Assembly (NCBI RefSeq): GCF_012027615.1
Contig: NZ_SNUT01000005.1
Location: 62,001-126,000, forward strand
Length of the DNA: 64,000 nt
Direction of reading: 5' to 3'
From: Thermococcus sp. 21S7
GTDB lineage: Archaea > Methanobacteriota_B > Thermococci > Thermococcales > Thermococcaceae
The translations under genes were made by a program, and so were the position numbers. A model generated the notes under the pieces. That model was not told the origin of the DNA. It searched no databases and saw only the letters and a list, made by a program, of their open reading frames with translations. Below, piece after piece: positions 1 to 9,253 of this stretch (position 1 is its first letter; the number at the start of each line of letters is the position of its first letter).

Positions 1-443
1 CCCCTCTTAACACGAACCCTGTACCTTATCTCCCTTTCCTCGCCGGGCTTAAGCGACAGAACGTGCTCTTTCTGTCCTTCCACGAGCTCCAGACCGGGCG
101 GGAGGTCCTCCGTGACCTTCAGGGTGGGTATCCTTTCGTGTGATTTGATTCTAAGGACTATCTCCAGCTCGGTCCCCTCAAGGAAGCGGTTGTGGGGGAG
201 TACACGCTCTATCTCAACGTTCAGTGACGGTTTGAAGAAGAACACCGCCACGAAGAGGAGCCATATTATCGGAAGCGTCAGGTACACGAGTTCCCACCGC
301 AGGAGGAGGAAGGCCATCATGATGATCAGCCAGAGGGCCAGGAGTATCTCCTCTGCCCTCTCCGTCGGGTGCATTTTTCCCGCAGGTTCTTCCTTCTCCC
401 CAACCGGAACGGAGTGACCGTAGAGCGGGGGTTGGGCCTGCAC
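1..443 (-). CDS. DUF58 domain protein, N-terminal part (runs off left edge)
   Basis: The first ~147 residues of a membrane protein are visible. After a short cytoplasmic segment come two hydrophobic helices (about residues 31-68), then a beta-rich region of the type that precedes the vWA-like DUF58 domain. DUF58 proteins are typically encoded beside MoxR AAA+ ATPases, as here, where the gene follows moxR by 9 nt. The start is taken as GTG at 443 because GAGGTGA lies just upstream; an in-frame ATG at 374 is the alternative. The C-terminal domain is outside the window, so the family call rests on the neighbourhood and the N-terminal layout. Its role is probably cell-envelope related, but the substrate is unknown. 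Confidence 0.75.
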   Translation of the reverse strand, partial: MQAQPPLYGHSVPVGEKEEPAGKMHPTERAEEILLALWLIIMMAFLLLRWELVYLTLPIIWLLFVAVFFFKPSLNVEIERVLPHNRFLEGTELEIVLRIKSHERIPTLKVTEDLPPGLELVEGQKEHVLSLKPGEEREIRYRVRVKR

Positions 444-452
444 CTTTTCACC

Positions 453-1406
453 TCACTCAAACTTGGGAACCGGGACGCGTTCAAGGAGTTTCGCCATTAT
501 ACTCTCCTGGCTGACCTTCGTGTACCAGAGTTCCCTCTTGAGGATGAGCCTGTGGCTCAGCGCCGGAACGGCGACCGCTTTAACGTCGTCAGGGATGACG
601 TAGTCCCTGCCTTCCAGGGCGGCATAGGCTCTGGAGAGCTTGAGAAGGGCGAGGCTTCCCCTGGGCGAGGCCCCAACCTCTATCTCCTTCCGGTCCTCCC
701 TCGTCGCCAGGACTATATCGGTTATGTACTCCAGGATCGCGTCGCTGACGTAGACGTCCTCCACAGCCTTTTGCATCTCAACAACCTCGTCAGGGGTCAG
801 AATTGGCGTTATGTCAACCTCCTCCCTCTTCCGGGCCATCCTCCTGCGGAGTATCTCTATCTCCTCGCCCCTGCTCGGGTAACCGACGCGAAGCCTGACG
901 AGGAACCTGTCCAGCTGGGCCTCGGGAAGGGGGTAGGTGCCCTCCTGCTCTATCGGGTTCTGGGTGGCAAAGACTATGAACGGCTTCTCAAGTTCGTACG
1001 TGTTGCCCTCGATGGTGACCTGCCTCTCCTGCATGGCCTCCAGGAGAGCGCTCTGGGTCTTGGGTGGGGCGCGGTTTATCTCGTCCGCAAGGAGGATGTT
1101 CGTGAAGACGGGGCCCTTTTTGAACTCAAACTCAAGCGTTTTCTGATTGAAGATGCTGACGCCGAGTATGTCGCTGGGGAGAAGGTCCGGCGTGAACTGA
1201 ACGCGCTTAAACCTCACACCCATGGCCGTGGCGAAGCTCTTCGCCATGAGCGTCTTGGCCAGTCCAGGCAGGTCTTCCAGGAGCACGTGGCCGTCCGCCA
1301 AAATCGTTGTCAGTATGAGCCTCAGCACCTCGTCCTTTCCGACTATCGCCTTCTTGACCTCCCCAAGAACGGCGTTACCCTTGGAGCTTACCTCCTCTAT
1401 CTTCAT
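453..1406 (-). CDS. MoxR family AAA+ ATPase
   Basis: A 317-residue cytoplasmic ATPase. The P-loop GLAKT is at about 48-52, in the variant form common in MoxR proteins, and the Walker B ADEI is at about 107-110. The later sequence [21 protein letters not shown] is the usual MoxR sensor-1 and arginine-finger region. MoxR proteins act as chaperone-like ATPases that assemble or activate partner proteins, often vWA-domain or DUF58 partners, which matches the next gene. ATG 1406 is preceded by GGAGGAGG inside the upstream gene, and the two genes overlap by 32 nt, which implies translational coupling. The client is not known. Confidence 0.93.
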   Translation of the reverse strand: MKIEEVSSKGNAVLGEVKKAIVGKDEVLRLILTTILADGHVLLEDLPGLAKTLMAKSFATAMGVRFKRVQFTPDLLPSDILGVSIFNQKTLEFEFKKGPVFTNILLADEINRAPPKTQSALLEAMQERQVTIEGNTYELEKPFIVFATQNPIEQEGTYPLPEAQLDRFLVRLRVGYPSRGEEIEILRRRMARKREEVDITPILTPDEVVEMQKAVEDVYVSDAILEYITDIVLATREDRKEIEVGASPRGSLALLKLSRAYAALEGRDYVIPDDVKAVAVPALSHRLILKRELWYTKVSQESIMAKLLERVPVPKFE

Positions 1407-1824
1407 TCAGATCCTCCTCCACGATTTTTAATGCCCTCTCAAGGTTATCGAGAAAGTCCCCCTCCGAACGGAGGGCCCTGAGGGCCTCGTTGGGCTCGGA
1501 AATGAGCGCGTGAAACGTTCGAGTGTAATCCTCGGAGAGGGTGGCGTATATCTCCGCTATCTTCTCCTCAAGGAGGGAGCGGGCGACCTTCCCACCCTTG
1601 GCGCGCTCTATGAGCGTTGCAACCCTCTCAACGTCGGTTTTCCGCTCGACCCGTTCCGGCTTCTCCCTTCCGGGAAGGGGCACGCGTATCTCGAATCCGA
1701 AGAGGAAAAAGGCCAGAAGGCCGCCCAGCGCCAGAACCGCGAGCCACCTGATCATGTACGAGCCGGCGATTACGGCGATGAGCAGCGGAACCGCGGCTAT
1801 CGCAAGGGCGTAATTAAGCCTCAT
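1375..1824 (-). CDS. Small membrane protein of the MoxR operon
   Basis: A 149-residue protein with two N-terminal transmembrane helices (about 4-45) and a charged, mainly helical cytoplasmic tail rich in Glu, Arg and Lys. It overlaps the DUF4129 gene upstream by 11 nt and moxR downstream by 32 nt, so it belongs to the same transcript. GAGGGGTG precedes ATG 1824. I do not recognise the family; its conserved position in a MoxR-DUF58-DUF4129 set suggests a structural membrane component. No enzymatic motif is visible. Confidence 0.8.
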   Translation of the reverse strand: MRLNYALAIAAVPLLIAVIAGSYMIRWLAVLALGGLLAFFLFGFEIRVPLPGREKPERVERKTDVERVATLIERAKGGKVARSLLEEKIAEIYATLSEDYTRTFHALISEPNEALRALRSEGDFLDNLERALKIVEEDLNEDRGGKLQG

Positions 1825-2659
1825 TCACACCCCTCCTCATCTCGCGGTAAACCTCAAGGGCCCTCCTGGCGTCGTCCCACGTTATTTTCTCGGGGGCGTA
1901 TTTGGCCTTTTCGAAGAGCCGCGTCAGCTCGACGAAGGCATCGTGCATGTATTTAACGTGCCCCGCATGCTCCCAGTGCGTCCAGCTCTCCTGGTACGGC
2001 ATCCCGAGGTACTCAAGCCAGAGGACGGCGTTCTTGTATATACCCACGATGGCCTCCCTCGGGTTCTCGAACATCTCAAGGCCGAGTTCGTCGAGTTTCC
2101 TGTCAAAGAGCTCGGCCCGGAGCCTCATTTCCCTGCGTTCCTTCTTCCGCAGATACGTCCGGTACTGAATCGCGGCGAGGTACCCAAAAACAGCTATGGC
2201 AACCAGGAGAAGGGCATAGAGAAGGTACTGCGAGGGCAGGGGCTGCCTGGTCGGACTCAGCGGGGTGCCGTTGTGATAGGAGGGGGACGGAACGGGCGCG
2301 GAGCCGTTCACGGAGGCGTTTAAGGCGGTGCTGTTGTTGGAGGGGATTTTTACAGCGGCATTCTCCCGAATCAGATACCACACGAGGGTGAAGCCGGACA
2401 GCCCCACGGCCAGCATAAGAGATCGGACGAAAAGGGTGAGACCGTCCGAATCAAGTCTCCGAAACGGGTCTCTCCATCCCAGAAATATACCGACGATAAC
2501 GAACAGACCGACTATCGCGAGAATCATCAAGAGAACGCCCGCCCACTGGGCCTGACTGGCCCTTGAACTCTCCGAGGTGGCCGCGCTGTAGTTAATCATC
2601 AGCGCCATCAGTGAAAACAGCAGTCCAGAGAGGGCCAATAATTTTACCCTGGTGGACAT
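1814..2659 (-). CDS. DUF4129 domain membrane protein
   Basis: A 281-residue protein with three or four predicted transmembrane helices: an N-terminal signal-like helix, two between about 40 and 100, and one near 147-165. An exposed Ser/Asn/Pro-rich loop carries several N-glycosylation sequons (NNST, NASVN). The C-terminal cytoplasmic domain, about 185-281, contains the NPREAIVGIYKNAVLWLEYLG segment typical of DUF4129. DUF4129 is commonly found with transglutaminase-like, MoxR and DUF58 proteins. It is the first gene of the operon. A TATA-like tract at about 2685-2697 leaves a leader of only a few bases before ATG 2659. Function unknown. Confidence 0.85.
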   Translation of the reverse strand: MSTRVKLLALSGLLFSLMALMINYSAATSESSRASQAQWAGVLLMILAIVGLFVIVGIFLGWRDPFRRLDSDGLTLFVRSLMLAVGLSGFTLVWYLIRENAAVKIPSNNSTALNASVNGSAPVPSPSYHNGTPLSPTRQPLPSQYLLYALLLVAIAVFGYLAAIQYRTYLRKKERREMRLRAELFDRKLDELGLEMFENPREAIVGIYKNAVLWLEYLGMPYQESWTHWEHAGHVKYMHDAFVELTRLFEKAKYAPEKITWDDARRALEVYREMRRGVNEA

Positions 2660-2684
2660 CTTTATCAGTGGTTTTAGAGAGGGC

Positions 2685-2698
2685 AGGTTTAAAAACTT
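2685..2698. promoter_or_regulatory. Bidirectional TATA-like tract between divergent genes
   Basis: The A/T tract GTTTAAAAACTTTTA lies between the divergent DUF4129 gene and the DUF2118 gene. Read either way it resembles an archaeal TATA box 25-35 nt from each start codon. This implies very short leaders on both transcripts. Confidence 0.5.
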
Positions 2699-2721
2699 TT
2701 ACCCCAAGGTAAAGGTGGGTG

Positions 2722-3222
2722 ATGGAAGTGGAGAGGGTTCCGAAGCTTTACGTTGAGGCTCCCCCCGGGGAGTGCCTTGAGGGAAGAAAGGTCACAAAAG
2801 ACTGCCTGGTCATGGGCGGGAACGTTGAGGTTTGGTTGAGGAAAGGCGAGACCGTACCGGACTTCATCGACATTGAAGAGGCCAAATTCCTGGCGAAGGA
2901 AGTCTACGACCGCTTTTACCTCTACGTCGACCGGATGGAGGGCAAAATGCTTGCGGATGCGGTTCTCGTCCTCCCGGATGGACGGACGAGGATATACCTG
3001 AGGAAGGACGACGAACTGCTCGTTCTCCCCGTCGAGGGATACACGAAAACTCTGATAGCCAACGTTGGAAACAGGGTGCGGACCGGCGATGCCTTTGCGG
3101 CGATAACGACCAGGAAGGGGGAAGTTCACTACCTCAAACCGCCGAAAACCGGAACGGTCGTGTTCATAGACGAGGTGACCAACAGGCCGCACTACGTTTA
3201 CTACATACTCCCCGAGGAATGA
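2722..3222 (+). CDS. DUF2118 family protein (biotinyl/lipoyl-like fold)
   Basis: A 166-residue soluble protein. Its C-terminal half (about 95-166) has the beta-rich layout of a biotinyl/lipoyl-carrier-like domain, with GNRVRTGDAFAAITTRKGEV and PKTGTVVFIDE. No conserved biotinylated Met-Lys-Met is evident, so it is probably not a carrier. It is a short conserved archaeal family of unknown function. ATG 2722 is preferred to the adjacent GTG 2719 because GGTG at 2714-2717 is then suitably spaced. It is monocistronic and divergent from the MoxR operon. Confidence 0.75.
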   Translation: MEVERVPKLYVEAPPGECLEGRKVTKDCLVMGGNVEVWLRKGETVPDFIDIEEAKFLAKEVYDRFYLYVDRMEGKMLADAVLVLPDGRTRIYLRKDDELLVLPVEGYTKTLIANVGNRVRTGDAFAAITTRKGEVHYLKPPKTGTVVFIDEVTNRPHYVYYILPEE

Positions 3223-3245
3223 GCATCCCTTCCCTTTGTACAAAC

Positions 3246-3255
3246 CTTTATAAAC
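3246..3255 (+). promoter_or_regulatory. TATA box of the FKBP gene
   Basis: CTTTATAAAC is a strong archaeal TATA element. Transcription would start about 25 nt downstream, near 3275, which favours ATG 3299 over the upstream in-frame TTG 3284 as the translation start. Confidence 0.65.
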
Positions 3256-3298
3256 CGGCGGGCCAACTCCCCCTGAAGCAATTTTGGAGTTGACGGAA

Positions 3299-3796
3299 AT
3301 GAAGATTGAAGCTGGAGATTTTGTGGCATTTCACTACGTTGGAAGATTCGAGAACGGCGAAGTTTTCGATACAAGTTACGAGGACATTGCCAAGGAGAAC
3401 GGGATATACGTGGAAGAGAGGGAGTACGGCCCCCTTGGCGTCAACGTTGGTGTTGGTGAGATTATCCCGGGCCTCGACGAGGCTCTGATTGGCATGGAGC
3501 TTGGAGAGAAGAAGACGGTCACGATACCGCCGGAAAAGGCCTACGGCATGCCCAACCCGGAGCTCGTCATCGACGTGGCAAAGACGGAGTTCTCAAACGT
3601 CGGCATAGAGCCCATTGAAGGTATGTACATCATGACCGACTCGGGAATCGCCAAGATAGCCAAAGTCGGCGAGGAGAAAGTTACCCTCGACTTCAACCAC
3701 CCGCTGGCCGGAAAGACCCTGGTCTTCGAGGTAGAGATAGTGGAGATTCAAAAGGAAAAATCAGAGGCCGAATCCGCCCTGGATGTTCAGGGTTGA
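3299..3796 (+). CDS. FKBP-type peptidyl-prolyl cis-trans isomerase (short archaeal type)
   Basis: A 165-residue cytosolic protein of the short archaeal FKBP type, which couples a prolyl-isomerase domain to an inserted chaperone (IF) domain. The N-terminal FKBP core is visible as GDFVAFHYVGRFENGEVFDTS, GVGEIIPGLDEAL and GMELGEKKTVTIPPEKAYG. The IF region follows, and the closing FKBP strand is LVFEVEIVEI. It helps refold proteins by catalysing proline isomerisation. The 3' end overlaps the convergent tadC-like gene by 36 nt. ATG 3299 is chosen from the promoter position. Confidence 0.92.
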   Translation: MKIEAGDFVAFHYVGRFENGEVFDTSYEDIAKENGIYVEEREYGPLGVNVGVGEIIPGLDEALIGMELGEKKTVTIPPEKAYGMPNPELVIDVAKTEFSNVGIEPIEGMYIMTDSGIAKIAKVGEEKVTLDFNHPLAGKTLVFEVEIVEIQKEKSEAESALDVQG

Positions 3797-4672
3797 GACC
3801 GTCTGGAATATCCCAACGCCCATCACGACAAGGAGCAGGCTGTACTTGAGGCCTGCGGAGTATTTTCCTTCTCTTATAACTCCTATTCCGAGACCCGAGA
3901 TAAGGGCCTGGATGGAAACAAAGGCAAGGAGTATAAGCCGTATCGTGTCCACGGGGAGGACTATAAAGCCGGAGCCAACGCTCTCCATCACCTGACACAC
4001 CACCCCAAGGATCAGTGGGCCGATGAAGCCGCTGGTTATAATGAAGAACATCATCTGCATTCCAGTGGAGGCCTTCCTTTCCTGTTTGATTCTGAGTATC
4101 TCCCTGACGTCGTTTCCAACGTAGACCAGAACGTCGCTCATCGGGGCGCCCCTCTCAAGGGCCTCGATGATGATCATCATCGAGCGATAGATGACAGAGG
4201 ATCTCTTGTTTCTTATCGCAAAGGCCTTGAGCGCATCCACCGTTGGCCTGCCCTTCTTTATTTCGGCGACTGTCTTCTTGAACTCGTCGGTCAGCGCCCC
4301 AAACTTCGCGGTGGTGAGTTCCTCCAGAGCCTCGGAGAAAGATATACCCGCACGGAGGGAGCTGGCAAGGTAAAAGAAGGCATCGGGAAGCATTTTTTCC
4401 ATCTCATCGATGCGCTTGCTGACCCTCCAGTAGGGGTAGCCAAGGGCCATTCCGAGGAATACGGCGAGGAAGACGACCAGAGCGTAGAGGGCCTGACTCA
4501 CAAACTCGACGAGGAGGGCAGATATGAGGCCCATCAAGAAGGATACGACCAGATACTCTGCCGCGAGGAAGTTGATGCCGGAAGCGTAAATGAAGAGCTC
4601 GTATCGTTTCATCCATCTTGCTGGGAGGAGTCTTTGAACGAGATTAACCATCCCGGATGATATTCCCGCCAT
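3761..4672 (-). CDS. Type II secretion F-family membrane protein (TadC-like)
   Basis: A 303-residue polytopic protein with helices near 38-85 and a C-terminal helix cluster from about 205 to 295. The cytoplasmic segment MLPDAFFYLASSLRAGISFSEALEEL is the signature of the GspF/TadB/TadC platform family. These proteins anchor the assembly ATPase of type IV pilus-like machines in the membrane. It lies 6 nt after the TadB-like gene and has GGTGATAATAA before ATG. It is the last gene of the KlbA operon. No pilin with a class III signal peptide is seen next to it. Confidence 0.9.
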   Translation of the reverse strand: MAGISSGMVNLVQRLLPARWMKRYELFIYASGINFLAAEYLVVSFLMGLISALLVEFVSQALYALVVFLAVFLGMALGYPYWRVSKRIDEMEKMLPDAFFYLASSLRAGISFSEALEELTTAKFGALTDEFKKTVAEIKKGRPTVDALKAFAIRNKRSSVIYRSMMIIIEALERGAPMSDVLVYVGNDVREILRIKQERKASTGMQMMFFIITSGFIGPLILGVVCQVMESVGSGFIVLPVDTIRLILLAFVSIQALISGLGIGVIREGKYSAGLKYSLLLVVMGVGIFQTVSTLNIQGGFGL

Positions 4673-4678
4673 TTATTA

Positions 4679-5743
4679 TCACCTGGGCTCTCCCTTCTTT
4701 ATCATGTTTATGATTATGAACGATACCCCCGGAAACGCGAACAGAAGTATCACAGCCAGAGCCTCGGGCTGCATCACCAGCCTCTGGTTCATTATGGATC
4801 CGGCGAGGATTCCCACGACGAACATGGTGGGCATGACTATCGTGAGGAACATGTATATGAAAGAGATTCCGTTGACCTTCTGAACATACTCCACGAGCTT
4901 CATTCTGTACTCGAAGGAAAAATCCTCCGCCATCTTATAGAGGATTTCCGAGAGGTTACCACCGAATTTGACGGCACGCAGTATCTGTTTAACGACCCTG
5001 CTAACGCTCTCCGAGGCCATCTTCTGCTCGAACTTGGTGAGGGCATCTTCAAAGGACGAGCCCGTTCTCATGTCCCTGAGAATGAGTTCAAATTCCTCCG
5101 AAATCGGCCCGTAGTCCGCCCTAGAGACTGATAGCATGGCCTCAGCTATGCCGACACCGGCGCTTATCAAGGACGCCATGTGTCTGAGTGCGTAGGGGAG
5201 CGCCCTCTCAACCTCAGTAACCCTGCGCTTCCAGACCATCTTAGGGTAATACCGCATGTACAGGAACCCACCCATGAATCCAAGTAACCCGGTCAGGATT
5301 ACTATATCGGAAGGAAGATATATCAGATACGAGAACAACATCAGAAAAATGGCCGAAAATATCGACACAATGAGCATCGTCGCCACGTACTTCTCCTTCG
5401 AAATCATCATGTTCGCTCGGTACAGATCCTTATCCAGCCCCTTCAGAGAGTTCGTAATGGCCAGCACAGGCCCTTTAAAGTAGTGGAGTATGACCTCCGC
5501 AATTCTATCCGAGAATGAAGCCTGAATCTCCCGCTTTCTCCATTCTATTATCTCCTCCAGCTCCTGTTCGTGCTTCTCTTCCTTCTCCCGCTCAATTTCC
5601 ATTTGAATCTCCTTAAGGGCCTTGAGCCTTTCTTGAACGCTCTTTCCGCTGGGGATTTTCTTGGCAGGTCTCTCCACAACCTCAACAGTTTTCCCACCGA
5701 GCCTCTCCAGAAAATGAATGATGCTGCCGACTACGTCCACCAT
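4679..5743 (-). CDS. Type II secretion F-family membrane protein (TadB-like)
   Basis: A 354-residue paralogous platform protein. An N-terminal charged coiled-coil segment (about 38-75, Glu/Lys-rich) is followed by two helices near 118-165, a cytoplasmic F-domain (RALPYALRHMASLISAGVGIAEAM) and C-terminal helices at 290-350. With the TadC-like protein it probably forms the heteromeric membrane platform for the ATPase KlbA encoded just upstream (gap 9 nt). GAGGTGG precedes ATG 5743. Confidence 0.9.
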   Translation of the reverse strand: MVDVVGSIIHFLERLGGKTVEVVERPAKKIPSGKSVQERLKALKEIQMEIEREKEEKHEQELEEIIEWRKREIQASFSDRIAEVILHYFKGPVLAITNSLKGLDKDLYRANMMISKEKYVATMLIVSIFSAIFLMLFSYLIYLPSDIVILTGLLGFMGGFLYMRYYPKMVWKRRVTEVERALPYALRHMASLISAGVGIAEAMLSVSRADYGPISEEFELILRDMRTGSSFEDALTKFEQKMASESVSRVVKQILRAVKFGGNLSEILYKMAEDFSFEYRMKLVEYVQKVNGISFIYMFLTIVMPTMFVVGILAGSIMNQRLVMQPEALAVILLFAFPGVSFIIINMIKKGEPR

Positions 5744-5752
5744 CGTACCACC

Positions 5753-8700
5753 TCAAAGGATCATCCTAACCTGCTTACTTACCTCCGTGCTCCCCTCGGT
5801 CTCTATCCGTTTCAGCAGACTCTCCTCGTCAATGTAGAACTGTCTGATATAGTACCCAACCTTTTCGATGCTCCTGATTCCCTTCTCTATCATCCAGTCA
5901 AGGATTATCTTCCTCTTCTCCTTCTCCAGTTCGAGTTCGGATACGCTCATGCCAGTGTGGTGGGCCAAGGTGTTCAGCGTCCTGCTGGGAACGCCAGTTG
6001 GAATCAGCTCATCCTTGGCGGGGTCGTATTTGTAGAGCTTGTTGAGCTGAACGCTCTCGGCTTCGATACCCGAAACCTCCGCGATCTCGGTGATGCGTCT
6101 TATGGTTCCCTTCTTCCTGCTGTGGAACCTGACCTGCATTATAATGATGTCCAGCGCGGGTATCATTATCCTCGGAACGCTCATCGGCGGACTCTCAAGC
6201 CTGACTATCGTCTCGCGGGCACTGTTTGAATGGATGGTGCCCATGCAGTTCGACACTAGGATTCCATTGGCCACGTAGTTGTGGTCCTCCTCCACCGTAA
6301 GGTCGTAGAGGTACTCTATGCCAAGCTCCCCCGGCTCGACTTCCTCAACGCTCACAACCTCGTCCCAGTAGACGTCTCCATCGGCTATGAGCTCAAGCCT
6401 CTTAGCCTGAACCCAAGCATCACCATCGTTTAGGTCGTTCGCGACCCGCTGGAGGGCGAGCGCTATTCCTCCAAGCGCGGAGCGCCTGATTTCCTTCATC
6501 CTGCCCTTCTCAACGTGCCTTATGAGGCTCTCCGAGACCTTCTCACCTGCGTAGCTTGAGGCGAGCTTTGAAAGCTCGGAAACCGTGAGGTTAAGCCGTC
6601 TCCTGAGCGGTTCGAGCATCGCGGGTGAAATCGGCACGCGGTCGGTTCTCTTTCCGCGGTGAGGTTTGTATTTGCGTATCAGCTCCTCAAGCTTCTCCTT
6701 TTTCTTTGAGTGTCTGAGCGGTATGGAGCGGTGGAATCTAATAAGGTCATCAACTCCCCTCACGGTGACCCTGAAGATTATACCCTCCTTGCAACCCCTG
6801 TTCTTCACGCGGGAGACCGTGCTTATTATCCCAAGCCTCTGGAGGGCGTACCAGACCTTTCTCGCGAGGTTCTCGCTCCTGGTTGTTAGAACAACCGCCG
6901 GACCGTTCTCGTCTATGTAGGCATCTGCATCGAAGAGGCCCGCTATGAAGTGCCTCAGCAGATCATCGTTTGACAGAACTAAATCGGGAACGTCAATGCG
7001 CTCCTTGCGTCCCTTGGGTATTCCAAAGGCCCTGTGGAGGAACTCAGCGAAGGGCTTTGAGCCGTAGGTTACCACTGTGTAGGCAGATTCGCGCTTGACC
7101 TGCGGCTCGCTCTCAGGGAGGAACTCCGCCATTGCTGAAGTAAAGGCGTTCATGTAGGATTCATCGTCGAAGGTGGCGGAGAGGTAGTAGCCGTCCGAGG
7201 AGATGTAACCGTCTCCAAGGAGAACTCCAACGGCGTAGGAGAGGCTTTCGTTCACCTCGCGGACAATCCTGACGGGCTTAGAGTTGAGGGAGAGGAAATA
7301 TTGGGCCATCTCCGGCGGAATGCCGTCGTTCGGGACCTTCACGAGGCCGTTTCCGTTGGGAACGAGGTAGTAGTCGCTTATTCCAGCGTAAACTTTGGGG
7401 TCTACGATGGCCTTCCTCTGCGGCGGCCTGGGCGGTTTTCTCATTACCGCCACCCTGTCGCCGGGCTTGAGCTTCTCGGCCTCTTTCCTAACCACGTCCC
7501 CGTCGGAGAAGACGAAGAACGGGTGGGTCTTCGTGAGTATCACCTCGTTGCCCGTCCTCGTCCTCACGCGGATGAGCTTCTCGCCCGGCCTCACCTTCCT
7601 CCTCCAGACCCTTGAAACGACGTGCTTCCCTGCCTTGAGGTCAGGGCCTACGCTCACGACCTCAAACCTGTCCCCTTCGTCGAGGACTACGTACTCCAAA
7701 TCCCTGTACGTCTCGATTCTCTCGGAGTACTTCTTGAAGAGCTCCTCAAGCAGGTCGCCTATGAGGACGAAGCGCCCGTCAGAGAGCTGGATAACCGAGA
7801 AGTCGTAGAGGGCCCCATTATGGCCCGTGTTCATTGCAGTGAACATCGTTCTCGCTTCTGGGCCACGAACCTCACCGACGATGATTCTGTCGGGACGCAT
7901 ACGGAGGGTGTTCTTGACGAGGTCGTCCATCGTGATTTCACCCTTGCCCTCGACGTTGGGCGGCCTGGTCTCAAGCCTCACCCAGTGCTCCACGGGCAGT
8001 TGAAGCTCCGCCGTGTCCTCTATGCTTATGACGCGCTCGCTCGGCGGGATGAACATGGCGAGGGAGTTCAGAGTGGTGGTCTTGCCGGAACCGGTTCCGC
8101 CGGCGACCAGGATGTTGGCGGGTTTAACCCCCAGACCGTCCACGAATATCCAGAGGAGGGCCGCTATCTCCGTGTTCATGGTTCCGTACTTGATGAGGTC
8201 GATTATCGTGAGCGGGTCCTTCTTGAACTTACGTATGGTTATGGTGGGGCCGTCGAGGCTGATGGGCGGAATGGTCGCGTTGACACGGCTTCCATCGGGC
8301 AAACGGGCGTCCAGGAGCGGACTCTGCTGGTCTATCCTCCTACCCACTTCCCTGGCTATGCGCTCGATGATGTTCAGTATCTCCTTCTCCTCCGGAAAGA
8401 TTATGTTGGTCTTGCACATGTTGAAGCGCCTGTGCCAGACGTAGACGGGCCTATTCGTCCCGATGACCATAATCTCCTCAAGGTTGTCGTCGCGGACGAG
8501 CGGATCGAGCTTGCCGTAGCCTATCATCCCCTGCACGATGATGTCCGCCAGAACCTCGATCCTGCCTTCCGAGAAGTTTGGAGCCTCCTCACGTATCATC
8601 TTCTTGACCGCGTTCATGAAGACGCGCCTGCGCTCCTCGGGATTGGCAAACAGGGTAGGATCAAGCTGGAGTTCAGTGATGGCCTTTTCCCGAATGCGGG

Positions 8701-9250
8701 AAAGAAGGGCCGCCTCCTCCTTGCTCAGCTTTGGAAAGCGTATTTCGTACAAAGGAACGGGTTCACCTTTTACCCTCAAAATTCTGACAGACCCGTAAGC
8801 GTCGAGAACCTCTGCCTTACCAGCATACTCGGCCTCTTCCTGCCGAGAGGCAGAGCCAAGAATATCCTGAAGGGCCGAAACCTGCTTGGGACGCTCTCTC
8901 CTCGGGGGAACATCTCCAACGGACTCCGCGGTAGAGGATTTGGAGAATATGTCCCCCAAAAGATCCGCACCGGTAGGGCGCTGTTTGACAACCTCCTCTG
9001 GGGTTGTTGGTTTGTTTAATATCTCCTGCAGATCCACCCCGCCCCCGCTAAAGAGGGGGAGCTCCTCCGAGGTTTTTTCAGTCCCTCCACGGGGTTTATT
9101 CCGGGCCGGAGCGCGGGGCTCCTCAGTGTGTGTTTTATCCACATCCTCGGACCCTTTTAGAAAGCTTCCAAGGGTGTCCTCTTCCCCGCTCAGTATCTCA
9201 TCTATCCATGACAGCTCCTTCTTTTTCTTTTTCTCTCCCCTGTCGACCAA
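5753..9250 (-). CDS. klbA: KlbA-type secretion/pilus ATPase containing an intein
   Basis: A 1165-residue precursor; splicing out 522 residues leaves a 643-residue ATPase of the VirB11/GspE/FlaI superfamily. Residues 1-150 are charged and disordered (KKKKK run, Pro/Glu-rich). The extein then carries the helical N-domain, the Walker [11 protein letters not shown] at about 382-391, the Walker B-type [12 protein letters not shown], and the His box split by the intein (GHNG then [10 protein letters not shown]). It would power a pilus- or Tad-like machine with the two F-family proteins downstream. The start codon is TTG 9250, preceded by GGGGAGA; no better start is in frame. KlbA homologues in Methanocaldococcus and Pyrococcus carry inteins at the same site. 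Confidence 0.93.
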   Translation of the reverse strand: MVDRGEKKKKKELSWIDEILSGEEDTLGSFLKGSEDVDKTHTEEPRAPARNKPRGGTEKTSEELPLFSGGGVDLQEILNKPTTPEEVVKQRPTGADLLGDIFSKSSTAESVGDVPPRRERPKQVSALQDILGSASRQEEAEYAGKAEVLDAYGSVRILRVKGEPVPLYEIRFPKLSKEEAALLSRIREKAITELQLDPTLFANPEERRRVFMNAVKKMIREEAPNFSEGRIEVLADIIVQGMIGYGKLDPLVRDDNLEEIMVIGTNRPVYVWHRRFNMCKTNIIFPEEKEILNIIERIAREVGRRIDQQSPLLDARLPDGSRVNATIPPISLDGPTITIRKFKKDPLTIIDLIKYGTMNTEIAALLWIFVDGLGVKPANILVAGGTGSGKTTTLNSLAMFIPPSERVISIEDTAELQLPVEHWVRLETRPPNVEGKGEITMDDLVKNTLRMRPDRIIVGEVRGPEARTMFTAMNTGHNGALYDFSVIQLSDGRFVLIGDLLEELFKKYSERIETYRDLEYVVLDEGDRFEVVSVGPDLKAGKHVVSRVWRRKVRPGEKLIRVRTRTGNEVILTKTHPFFVFSDGDVVRKEAEKLKPGDRVAVMRKPPRPPQRKAIVDPKVYAGISDYYLVPNGNGLVKVPNDGIPPEMAQYFLSLNSKPVRIVREVNESLSYAVGVLLGDGYISSDGYYLSATFDDESYMNAFTSAMAEFLPESEPQVKRESAYTVVTYGSKPFAEFLHRAFGIPKGRKERIDVPDLVLSNDDLLRHFIAGLFDADAYIDENGPAVVLTTRSENLARKVWYALQRLGIISTVSRVKNRGCKEGIIFRVTVRGVDDLIRFHRSIPLRHSKKKEKLEELIRKYKPHRGKRTDRVPISPAMLEPLRRRLNLTVSELSKLASSYAGEKVSESLIRHVEKGRMKEIRRSALGGIALALQRVANDLNDGDAWVQAKRLELIADGDVYWDEVVSVEEVEPGELGIEYLYDLTVEEDHNYVANGILVSNCMGTIHSNSARETIVRLESPPMSVPRIMIPALDIIIMQVRFHSRKKGTIRRITEIAEVSGIEAESVQLNKLYKYDPAKDELIPTGVPSRTLNTLAHHTGMSVSELELEKEKRKIILDWMIEKGIRSIEKVGYYIRQFYIDEESLLKRIETEGSTEVSKQVRMIL
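6248..7813 (-). mobile_element. KlbA intein, Ala1 (class 2) type with LAGLIDADG endonuclease
   Basis: Comparing the exteins with the family His box (GHNG/CMGTIH) puts the intein at residues 480-1001, 522 residues. Its first residue is Ala instead of Cys or Ser ([10 protein letters not shown]). It ends ...NGILVSN before a Cys at +1, with Ser rather than His as the penultimate residue. These are the hallmarks of KlbA inteins, which skip the N-terminal acyl shift and use direct attack by Cys+1. LAGLIDADG motifs occur as LLGDGYIS (about 675) and [10 protein letters not shown] (about 767), so a homing endonuclease is probably present. A helix-turn-helix-like segment ([11 protein letters not shown]...[11 protein letters not shown]) lies between the endonuclease and the C-terminal splicing blocks. 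Confidence 0.93.
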
Positions 9251-9253
9251 GTT

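Noticed and set aside
369-1481. Long plus-strand open frame opposite moxR
   Set aside because: It is the antisense of the clearly recognisable MoxR gene; high G+C coding DNA leaves the opposite strand open. It has no family-like motif.
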